Part shown: positions 34,517 to 44,800 of the stretch, in pieces
Position numbering within the stretch: the first letter of the stretch is position 1
How the letters are laid out: each line of letters opens with the position of its first letter
Assembly (NCBI RefSeq): GCF_032118995.1
Contig: NC_092663.1
Location: 434,001 to 498,000, forward strand
From: Asterias amurensis
Lineage: Eukaryota; Echinodermata; Asteroidea; Forcipulatida; Asteriidae
DNA: 64,000 bases
Reading direction: 5' to 3'
Made by a program: the position numbers and the translations under genes
The notes under the pieces: generated by a model
What the model was told of the DNA's origin: nothing
Databases searched by the model: none
The model's input: the letters and a program-made list of their open reading frames with translations, nothing else

Positions 34517-35201
34517 TCGTGAAATCAGTCAACCAATCAGGTATCCAGACTCTGTGTAGATCATAGGCAGGATTGTTTCAATGAAAACCTAGGCAATGTA
34601 AAACTGTCTGCATTGTATTCAATTACTTGAAGGGACCTTTACATTCATAAGTAGAGGTGTACGATGTTTAGATGACATAAAAGGAGCAATAGTATCTCTA
34701 GAATCTAAACCATTTGTGTTTGTTTCATCCTTAAAACCACAAAACCAGAAAGGATCACTCCATGTTCCATTGAAATCTTACAAACCTACATGTAGTCTCT
34801 GATTTTCTAGTTTCCTCCAGCGGGGACCTTAGTTGTTGTAATGTTTTAATTCCGATTTAATTATTTTGCACTTAGTATCGAGTTTGTTTTATAAAAACAC
34901 ACGATTGTTTTTTCAAACTGACCGTTAAGTGTGGTATTTGAGTATGGAAGATTGTACACTCGAGCTCCATTTAATTTGATTTCTAATAATGTGACTGTTA
35001 CAAACTTTGGGTATATTTTATTACTGTTTTTATATATGATGAAAACTGCAACTAGTGATATAAGTTTCACATTTGCATATTACAATGAATATGTGTCATA
35101 ATACGCGGTGCAAAGGGCTGGTGGAATCTGCTAAGCATACAACACTGATTGCTAAGTAGTTTGGTCTCTGACATCTATCAATGTTCTTTTAGAGTGTCTA
35201 T

Positions 35202-36497
35202 CAGGCATGAGAATCTTCCGGTTTAAACCGGAATTCCGGTTTTTTTCCTTTCAAAATTGTGGTCTCCGAGTTCGATGTGAATTTGCTATAAAATTCGGGG
35301 GGTAGGTTTTTGGGGGTATACATTTGGATTTCTCTAGTCCCTCTTCTCTAGTCAGACAATGTAAGTTTACCTTTGTAATTGTTATTATCGCGGATCCACA
35401 CGTACGGCGTTCATGAAAAAACGGCACCTAAACAATAAATTACCGTCAAGCAACTGGCCCAGTTTACGGCTTGTGGTCTTCCTTGCATCGCGCATGCATG
35501 CGGCAGCAGCGACAGATGTATAAACTTGCCTCATTCCTCGCTTCGTTTACAGTGGTACGGTTCAATAATGTTTGCGTGTAATGCGCTCGCTGCTGCAGCA
35601 GCAAACATAACACGTGTGGAGACTTTTGAAAGTCTACTGAAAAAACAATGCACGTGTTTGCACCATGTGTACTGTGTACGTGCAGGTTTGTACACGAACC
35701 AATGAGCGGCGCGGCACGAATCTGAGATCGCCGGCAGGCCATGGAAAACTGGTACCTGTTATTTGCCTCACAACCAGCGAAAGATATATTGGGAACTAGC
35801 GAACACACGGTACGTCCGCGGACGACGTGCTTTCTTCATTGGTTCTATTTCTATGTTGGGGTCTTATCTCAACCTCGTTCCAGTTATACCCTATGCTGAA
35901 TAACAACCTCTTTCTCAAAAACACATCGCTCTCGCCAAATATATAGGCCTATATATATATTTTAAAATGTGCGTCGCCGACGGATCGTTAAAATCACAAA
36001 CATTAAATTGCAAAAGAATTTCTTTTACACAACCGAATTTCAAATCAAGAACCTATAAAAATGGTTGTTGGTGAGAAAAAAAAAACATTTTCAAGGGCAG
36101 AAATAAGGGTTAAGATCGTCTAAAAAATAAAAATATTATTACTATTATTTTTTTTTCCCTTTCTTTTTCCGGAGTTGTAACAAAATCGCAGGCGAACCCA
36201 AAATTGTTTGAGCTTTACATTCCTTATTTTCCCTTAAACCTATTTTAAAAAAAAAAAGGAAAAATCACACAAAAGTAGCTCACTTCTACCTGGAAAAATA
36301 GGTGTCAGAAATGCATCAGAGACCACCACAGAGCTTCTAAAATACCCAGAGCTCCCAGGGCCCTTAAGCGGGCCCTGGACCCCGGCCGTAAGGGACTTCG
36401 AGCTGCGCGCTTCGCACACAAAAATGATAGAATTTTGACATTTTCAATCAACTTAATTTTTTTCCTGTTTTTTTATCATTACCCATTCTCATGCCTG
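35202..36497. mobile_element. 1.3-kb DNA transposon with CAGGCATGAGAAT ends
   Basis: Exact inverted ends CAGGCATGAGAAT and ATTCTCATGCCTG, with a 6-bp direct repeat GTCTAT outside (35196-35201, 36498-36503). The CAG...CTG ends resemble hAT elements, but hAT makes 8-bp duplications. Inside the left end is a GGTTTAAACCGGAATTCCGG palindrome; 35460-35820 is CpG-rich; 36000-36300 is AT-rich. No transposase frame seen. Confidence 0.8.
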
Positions 36498-37808
36498 GTC
36501 TATAAATGATGGCCGATTATTCACTGTTATTTTCCCTACTTCATTGTTTATCTACTTCAAAAGATAACAATATCTGTTTTAATATGTGATATGAAAACAA
36601 ACTGTTGTTGTGAAGTAAGGAGTCTTCACTTCAATCTCCTTAACAGCTACATTAATTTTTTTCCTAGCATTAATGTTTTCATACAAACTTTTTAAAAGTA
36701 AACTTATTATCGAGGTGCATTCATGAATTGTGTCAAAAAAGCAAAGCAAGGAATTTTTGATTTAGTATGAGAAGTTTTATTGACAGTAACGGTTAGCAGA
36801 CTGTAGATTCCAATTGGGGTATATTCTTCCTGCGTGAATAATAAAACTGTTCTATATTCTCGGCAATATCTCAAATTTTGATATTGCCCCTAAAAACACT
36901 GGCCCCTTTTGTAATTTTTGAGATATTGCCCCTCAAAAACGCTAGCCCCTTTTGTAATGTCATGTGTTTTAGTGGAGAAAATGAAGGGGGGACAAGAACA
37001 CTGAGGAAAGTATTTTCTTGCCATCAGCTTCCGCTCTGTGTAACCCTCGCACAAAGAACAATACAGCACCAAGCTAAACTAGATTTAAAGGCACTGTCTG
37101 TACATGTTTTGTAATTGATCAATTAATATTAATTAATCTGAAGTAACATAGTTTTTGCGAAAGAGGTAATTTCTCACTATAATATTCAACTGTGAATGAT
37201 TCATTACATAATAATTCATAACATAATAAGTGTTGATCCTGATGGATATTGTCTCATTTGACAAAATAAGAATCTTAATAAAGAGAGAAAGTATGGTTTA
37301 AACTATTCCTGTATGACAGTTGGCTCAGATAATTTTTGAAATTTACACACAATCTTGTATAAAATGATATTTAAAGGCTCTACAGGGTGTCTCCCAAAAC
37401 AACTATGATGAATACACTTAAAAAATATGATTCTGGAGAAAAAGGATTTGATAATTTTCACACCCTTTACAAAAGTGAGCAGCGCTCACACACGCATGAA
37501 ATATTTTCGGACTTTGTGGACATGGAAGTTGAGTCCATGAGCTATTAATACATTTAACACCCCCCCCCCCCCGATTCATACATTATTTTTTTATTTGGCA
37601 GCCATTTCAAAACGGTGCATGTTTTTTTGTTTTTTTGACACACAGTGTAGGTTTAATAATGACTGAATATTAACTTCAATAAAAACTCACTTAGTACTGT
37701 GCGGCAGCTTTGAGCAGTGTACATGTAATGCATTTTAAGAAAAGTTCCAAGTTCTGCACTTAGGGGGAAATAATATACCTGTTGCAGTCGCCAAACTAAT
37801 TTGAAAAA

Positions 37809-38035
37809 TTAACGGCGGTGTTAAATACCGCCCTCTTCGTGTGGACAATTGCTGCTTTATGATTGGTCTGTTGCGCGTAAGCTACGCTTAACAGACCAAT
37901 CATAAAGCTTGGTTATTAACTTACGCTTAACAGACCAATCATAAAGCTTGGTTGTATTAACTTACGCGGAACAGACCAATCATAAAGCAGCAGTTGTCCA
38001 CACGTAAGAGGGCGGTATTTAACACCACCGTTAAT
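37809..38035. mobile_element. Palindromic MITE with CAGACCAATCATAAAGC repeats, full copy
   Basis: Arms TTAACGGCGGTGTTAAATAC and GTATTTAACACCACCGTTAA. The interior has four copies of CAGACCAATCATAAAGC (one inverted). The CCAAT-type motif inside is notable. The second, left-truncated copy is at 41520-41705. Confidence 0.88.
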
Positions 38036-38165
38036 TTGTCACCCGCAAATTAAATGCCACCGTTAAACCAGCATAGCGCCCTCATTTTTGTGTTGGTACA
38101 ATATTTTAAAAACACAGTCCACATGTTAAAGACCGGCGACCACTCACTCAGCAGCTCAACTTCTG
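38036..38165 (+). repeat. 130-bp segment duplicated at the NSUN6 5' end (copy 1)
   Basis: CAGCATAGCGCCCTCATTTT, GTGTTGGTACAATA, AAAACACAGTCCACA and CAGCTCAACTTC recur at 41706-41825 in the same order and next to the same MITE arm. Confidence 0.85.
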
Positions 38166-38210
38166 TTCTGGAACTTTGAATTTGTTCATATTTTCTTCAC
38201 TTTTTGGCAG

Positions 38211-38969
38211 AAGTTTTGCCATTTCTGTGGTGGGTACAAACTACCAACTCTACGCGAGAGAACCCCAAACTAGAATTAATCGCAAGGAAGGTAAGCACAC
38301 ACTGTCACTGATTATAATAATTATTTCACACACAGTAGTAGACCCAGTAACTTTTTGACTTCATTTGTCTTCGACAGATGAAGTCAAAAATTGTTTTAAA
38401 AGGAGTACAGCGCCCCAGTTACTGGGTCTAACACAGTAGTAGTTTATAAATAGTACGTAGTGACATTCGTCATTAATATCACTATCAGTAGCTTGGAAAA
38501 GGAAAATCGCATTTTCCTTTGGATTTGACAACTCCTCCATTCAGGCTGTGTAGTATGAATGAAGAATAAGAATAAATACAGATTATGCGTAAAAGTCCCT
38601 CTCGCTAAAACGATTAGAAAAATAGAAGTTCACTGATCAAATTTTCCATCAAATTGCACATCAGTAAATACTTATTTTTATTATTTTAGCATCAGTTATT
38701 GATCTTAACTTAGCATGCTTAGCATGTTTTCCTCATAAGTCACAAATGGGGATTAGTAACAGTGTATGTGTTTTTGGACCATCTTAAAGTAATTCATCTC
38801 AACGCCGAGGGTAAGAACTTTCAACAACAAAAACACAAGACATACTTTTTGGCCCTCCTCATGAACAAGATATGCAAAAGTCTTTAAAAAAAATCAAGGC
38901 TCTCTGTTGAACAATCTGAATGTTTAACTCGTTCCAGGTACAGCCAACTACAAATGGAACGCCACCTAG
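38211..38969 (+). CDS. Possible 3' part of a small unrecognised gene
   Basis: Two exons can be drawn: 38211-38290 after a good polypyrimidine tract (CTTCACTTTTTGGCAG) with donor GTAAGC, and 38938-38969 after TTCCAG, ending in TAG. The join is in frame and reads SFAISVVGTNYQLYAREPQ, then TRINRKEGTANYKWNAT. The basic, polar look would suit a small mitochondrial protein, but no family is recognised and the first exon was not found. AATAAA signals at about 40798 and 40917 could end a long 3' UTR. It may be chance. Confidence 0.25.
38338..38431. repeat. Hairpin with TAGACCCAGTAACT arms
   Basis: TAGACCCAGTAACT and AGTTACTGGGTCTA enclose an inner hairpin TTTTTGACTTCAT / ATGAAGTCAAAAA around TTTGTCTTCGACAG. 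About 94 bp, likely a very short MITE. Confidence 0.8.
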
Positions 38970-39214
38970 CCACTATCAACAAAGTCACTTCATCATTTGG
39001 ACCATCTCCAACCTTCAAGGTAGAAAAAAGGGATGCCTTTTTTGCAGAAAGTGCTGCAAGATTTCCACTTGATCAACTACAGGAGAGTTGACAATGGCAA
39101 AATAGAGGCTGGTGGCCTTGGCTAAACTCAAACATGTAATGAATGCTATAAAGAGTGGCTCTTTGTGAGTTTTACCCTATACTCCACAATGGAAACTGAC
39201 TGGGTAAACTGTTT

Positions 39215-39345
39215 GAATGATTTGGGTGCGAACAAAGAAATATTTACTGGGATACTCAAACCAATGATATCCGGATTAACGTGCCGGCGCTCTACCAACT
39301 GAGCAATCTAACCCTATGTTGGCTGTTTCTCTATTTTTGTCAATG
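39215..39345 (-). mobile_element. tRNA-derived SINE, third copy
   Basis: Reverse-strand relative of 24709-24880: GGGTTAGATTGCTCAGTTGG (A box region), CGGATATCATTGGTTTGAG, then AATATTTCTTTGTTCGCACC. Not a working tRNA. Confidence 0.78.
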
Positions 39346-39981
39346 GTGAGCTTTGAAAATTTCTCACGCATAGCTGGCCTCTGGCCTTGGCATCTCTGTG
39401 TACACAAAAATCAGGAAATTTAGTTGTGACTCGAAGTATGACATGTTGGTGCGTATACTGCGAAACAACCAAAGAAACAATAAGTTTGTAAAACTAAAAA
39501 TGAAAAGTTGATAGGGTTCATTAAGCACAATGAAGTTACCTGTTTAACATCATAACCCGCTTTAAACTTGAGCTGGTTTCATGTTTGCACCTAGACTTGA
39601 TGACAACTCGTTAGGCGCTGCCTATTTGTCTGCCTTGCATGCAACAGTCACAGTGCGATGTTACACATACAACAGTCGTAGGTAGCGCAAGGCAGCTCGA
39701 CTGACTCACACACACATCCTGGGATCGAGGGTGTGTGTATTGTCCCCGCAGCTACACCGCGCTGTAACTACACACCGCACTTAACAATTACCGTCTTGAC
39801 TTCAAGACTAGTTTGCACCCAACAGAGGTACTCAAAGGAATCCACGGTATCAACAATTAGAAAAATAATATTGATTGTTGGTGTTACTGCAAGAGACTAG
39901 TGGCTGCACTGTACGAAATGCACAATGATTGATTGATTGATTGATTGCTGTAAAAGGAATGACACCAAAAGTGTAACGTCA

Positions 39982-40629
39982 GGGCCCAATTTCTTAGCTC
40001 TGCTTAGCGGCCGATTTTGCGCTTACTGTGCAATTTCTATTTCATAGCCATGCTAACCATAGGCGCGTGAAAAAGCATGCTAACCTTCAGGTGCTTACAA
40101 CACAAAAAATTAATGACATTACAATGCAAATCTATGGGCGCCCAACTTTTCTGCTTACCTGTGAAATACACTAAGGCTTAAGCACATTTTTCTGCTACAG
40201 TAAGCACGGAATTTTGCTTACCACTAAAGACACTGGACACAATTGGTAATTGTCAAAGACAAGTCTTCTCACTTGGTGTATCTCAACATATGCATAAAAT
40301 AACAAGAACCTGTGAAAATTGAGGTCAACTGGTCATCGAAATTGTGAGATAATAATGAAAGAAAAAACACCCAATCACACGAAATTGTGTGCTTTCAGAT
40401 GCTTGATTTCGAGACCTCAAGTTCTAAGCTTGAGGTCTTGAAATCAAATTCGTGGAAAATTACTTCTTTCTCAAAAACTACGTCACTTCAGAGGGAGCCG
40501 TTTCTCACGATGTTTTATACCGTCAACCTCTCCCTGTTACTCGTTACCAAGTGAGGTTTTATGCTAATAATTATTTTGAGTAATTACCAATAGTGTCCAC
40601 TACCTAAAGCAGCGCTATGAAATTGGGCC
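39982..40629. mobile_element. GGGCCCAATTTCATGGC family, interrupted copy
   Basis: Starts GGGCCCAATTTCTTAGCTCT and ends CGCTATGAAATTGGGCC, with a complete family A MITE (40223-40609) inserted in its right arm. The family A insertion is therefore the younger. Confidence 0.9.
40223..40609 (-). mobile_element. TTAA foldback MITE, family A, nested copy
   Basis: CTAAAGACACTGGACACAAT to GTGTCCACTACCTAAAG, reverse orientation, full length, including GAGACCTCAAGTTCTAAGC. Confidence 0.92.
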
Positions 40630-41284
40630 ATTGTCTCAAATGACATCAGTAATTTATTACTTGTTATTTCTTTTATCTGCAATAATTACTTCATACTTTG
40701 CAAAATGTCATGTAAATGTTTTTATAACCTCTAAAGGAATGTTTTGCACAAATCTAATTTTAATGGTCACTGCTTGAAAGATTTGTCAATCTTATTCTAA
40801 ATAAATGAAAAGTTGTTTTAATTAGCCTGTTTTCAGTGTTGTTGTTTTTTTGAAGGAAGTTAATTCTGTCAATGCTTTTAATGAGGGTCCGAAATTACAT
40901 GGATTTAGGAATTTGTTTAAATAAACTTATGCTTTCTAATGTTAGTACTTGCACTGTTTTCCTCTTTGTTTACTAGCATTTACACACGCTCGTTTTAAAG
41001 ACCAGCCATAGATCTCTTTGATGTAGATTGTAGGACATCCATGCAATGCACAAACTCATAGATGGCAGGAAAAACTGACACTATTTCTAGACTGATTTCA
41101 GTGCAGCTCTATCAGGACCATGTCTGTTCATTTGTGGTTTGTTGTTATCATATTCGAGAAAGACTGCTGTGCAAGTGCCGGTACGCATGGAGGTAGAAAT
41201 GTTATGATGTTGTTCTTTGCACATCAATTCATTGATTTTCATCCAAACTTTATAACGTGCGTTATTGGTACGGTGGGTATAGAT

Positions 41285-41304
41285 GGGGGGGGGGGGGGGG
41301 GGGG
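41285..41304 (+). repeat. Run of 20 guanines
   Basis: An unbroken G20 run about 570 bp upstream of the NSUN6 start. It can form a G-quadruplex and is also a likely sequencing-error site. Confidence 0.9.
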
Positions 41305-41519
41305 CTAGGCAACGCACAGCAGAATGGTCGAAAGCGACCGTGACCAACCACGTCACTTATCAGCGGACCAATCAGAAGAAGAAGTTGAAAGCCTACGTTG
41401 CTCCCAATTTAGCCACTGGTTTCATTTGGGCCTAGTGCCGTTTGGAACACCTGTTGTGGAAAGACAGGTAATTAATTTTATGTAATTGAAGTGCCCTCTG
41501 TGTTGGGCAAGACGGGAGG

Positions 41520-41825
41520 TTGCGCGCAACAGACCAATCATAAAGCTTGGTTATCAACCTACGCACAACAGACCAATCATAAAGCTTGCTTATTAACTTA
41601 CGCTTTATGGTTGGTCTGTTAACCGTAAGCTTGCGCGCAACAGACCAATCATAAAGCAGTAATTGTCCACACGTAAGAGGGCGGTATTTAACACCACCGT
41701 TAATTTTTCACCCGCAAACAAAATACCACCGTTAAACCAGCATAGCGCCCTCATTTTTGTGTTGGTACAATAATTAAAAACACAGTCCACACACATGTCA
41801 AAGACCACTTGCTCAGCTCAACTTC
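41520..41825 (+). repeat. MITE plus duplicated segment at the NSUN6 5' end (copy 2)
   Basis: The left-truncated CAGACCAATCATAAAGC element (41520-41705), followed by the 130-bp segment shared with 38036-38165. It ends about 50 bp before the NSUN6 ATG, so it should contain the core promoter or 5' UTR. Confidence 0.85.
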
Positions 41826-41876
41826 AGGGAGGTTGCTCTATCTACTCGTCACAACAGCAGAGCAAAGGGAGGCTAC

Positions 41877-44800
41877 ATGGCTAATGTAATTCCAGAGGTG
41901 ACGTTTAATGAAGGTGTTAAAGAATTTTTAGGACAAAGTTTCTGCAATGAAAAGGTTGGTATTTGAAAATTATTATCTCCAGTAGGAGGTCCTGTTTTCG
42001 AGGTGTCCCTGAAATCGTGGCAAATCTTTTACCTCTCTGTCTGTCCATAGGTCTGTCTGTGCGGCGCGATGTAAAAAGTTTCCTGGTGTCATGTGTTTTC
42101 AGTAGGATAACAGGAAAATTATATAGGATTTGAGTCATCGTCATCGTCTCCTGACGATGACTAGAGCAAGCTAGTCGAAACGTTGAGACCAATTCCGAAC
42201 TGACTCCGCGGCAGTACAGTTATTACGATCCTATAAGCTAAAGTAGTACTAGTAGTCCAGTCTATTTTCTATACCATCTGCCCTGGTAATAGTTATAAAG
42301 CAGGACAGTTCTTTTCAGAACTGAGAAGTCTCCCGAACCTCCGAATTTCTACTCCACGACAGTAGAATAAAGCAAGACAGTTCCCTAAGAACAACTCTAC
42401 CTGGCAAGTAGATACACACATGTTACCGCAAACCAAATATAAACAGGAAAATTGTTCACAATCAAAAACTAAATATTTTTTCAAATCATCTATCAAATTA
42501 TTTAACAATAACACTTTCACTTCATGGTGTGTTGAAATTTTTTAAGTTTTGGTTTTACGTTGCGAGAGACAGTCCGCCATTAACAGAGCTTGTGCATGCA
42601 CGACATTGGAGCAACGTCATATATTATTTTCACACCTTTCATTGGTTGGTATTTTATTGAATATTCAGAAGCTAGTATGGCATGCAAAGTAAATCAAAAA
42701 TATTATTCAATTAGTACTTTTGCCACCGGTGCAGCTTGCACAATTTCACGGTAAACGGAAATCAAAGTTTGGGACCGAAAACATATGAGGGTCGATAACG
42801 TATGACGCTACGATACCTACTTAACCTAAACAATAAACACTAGATAAACACTGTGTGGTTTTATTTGCCGAGTCAAGCAAAGAGTCTCCTCTCCCTTGAC
42901 AAAAACTTAGAAATATGTAAGGCTCCACTGGTTATTTTGCACTTGTAAATACAAAAATATGTCATAATGTTGAGGCTATCCCCCATACACAGGCATAGGG
43001 CTATACAAATATTTGCCCACCGAAAAAGTTTCATGAAACACTATTTATTTCATTTTCAATTCACAATTCATGATGTTTAAATCATGTGACTGAATTTTTT
43101 GCTGAGCATTCTGGAAAAAAAATACAGAGGCTTAAAGAAGCCACGATCAACACGATCAAGCTGTTCAAGCTGCCCAGGATCGGCCTGGATGGCAGATCCA
43201 GGCGAACTTCTAACATTGGACAAACCGGTGAACACAACGTCTCAAGCCGAGTTCGGCCCGAGTAACTATAATTCATGCCATGTAATTGATCCTAATCATT
43301 ACACTACTTTTTTGCAGGCTGTATCTGCTGTTGGAGAAGAGAAGTGTCAGGAGAAATTATCAGACATACTGAGGTCACTTAGTTATCCTCCATCTTATAC
43401 TGTGCTAAGAATCAACACGCTACATCACAGCAAGCAGGATGTCTTCCATCAACTTACTCAAGTTTTAGTTCAGGTGATTATATGGTTTTTGCTGGCAGGA
43501 CCAACCTTCCAATCACTTTACTTAGTAGATAGGCTGTTCAAGTAAACAAATATTTAGAATAGCTTTCTTTCTAAAACTGTTCATACAGTCTGATATTTGT
43601 AGCCTTCAAGGCATTGTACATTGTTTGGTTATTTCTCAAAATATCTCAAGCATCAATGACCAATTGAGTCCAAATGCTCACAGGTTTTTTATTTCATGCA
43701 ATATGTTGGTATACACGTAGTGAGAAGACTGGTCTTTGACTATTACCAAACGTTCTCAGTGCCTTTTTAATACTTTAAAAGCGGATGTCTGGTTGCAAAT
43801 GTATAATCCTCTTTTTATCACAGCTAGGGCATTCTAAAATTTAAAAAAAACTAAATTTAATAAGACATTAAGTTACCGGGAATACCGGTAGTAATTTCTT
43901 ATACTCTTTTTTTTATCAGCAGCGGAGCTTCAACACAAAGCCAACAGGAAATCTGAAAAATGAAATGTGCAAGCAAAAACACTAACTTTGAACCAATTTT
44001 TGTCCCACGTAATCTGTGGGGTGGGGTTTAGTGCAGTGAAATATAAGCGCGACTGCAAAGTGATCAGAGTTAACGAGATTGGAATTGCATAACAGACTAG
44101 ACATAGGCCCAGTTTAATGGCTCTGATTACCGCTGATTTCTGCGCCTGTTATCATCTCACTTGGACGGCCACTTCCGAACTTCTGCGCTAGCTGTTAAAG
44201 AGAAGAATGCCTGACACACTTGTACACGCAGAAATTCCCTGCTAATATGTGAAGTACGCTTATAGCGTTCAATTTCCTGCTTCCTAAAGTTGTCTACTGA
44301 CCAGCATTGTACATTGTACATGCACAGTGACGCACTCACTCAAACGACACACTTTGGAAGTCTAGTCAACCTTTGCCTTTTCGCTGTAGTGTTTCTGGTT
44401 CCCCTCTGTGCTTTACACATGTTAGAATGGAACATGCTGTTGGGACCAGTGAAGAAACGTGGCCATGAGGCTGGTTCCAATGGTGGACCACAGTAGTCAA
44501 CCAATGGTCAACCAGCCTGGGTTCGAGTGCAATGGTCAACCTTTAGTTAACAATTGTGCACACTCGAACTTGCTCAAAGCAGTTTGGTTTTGAGGTACAT
44601 GTATTGTTCTGTGTATTTGATGGCATTCATGTTTTTTCTTTGTTTTCCCATAGCAATATAAATCAAAAGATAGATTGCCTCCAACTGTTGATTATCATGC
44701 ATCCCTCGATGATACCTTGGTGATATCCAGTCCAACAGATCACTCCAAAAGACATGAAGTATGCCCAGAGGCTAATAAGGAAGTTATAGTTGATCGACAG

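Larger units (their letters stand above)
34073..41876. other. HSPD1-NSUN6 intergenic region
   Basis: Holds the HSPD1 3' UTR, then transposons (34231-34516, 35202-36497, 37809-38035, 39215-39345, 39982-40629, 41520-41705), a duplicated 130-bp segment, a hairpin at 38338-38431, a C run at 37560-37572, an ATTG microsatellite near 39926-39950, a G20 run at 41285-41304, and one weak gene candidate (38211-38969). Stretches 36500-37780 and 40640-41270 show nothing recognisable beyond AT-rich sequence. Confidence 0.8.

Noticed and set aside
35464-35808. A 114-codon - strand frame
   Set aside because: It lies inside the CAGGCATGAGAAT transposon in CpG-rich sequence and has no recognisable protein features.
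43099-43317. Extension of NSUN6 exon 2 upstream (the frame stays open)
   Set aside because: The text before GCAG/GCT does not resemble NSUN6, and exon 1 (41877-41954) joins in phase directly to 43318.
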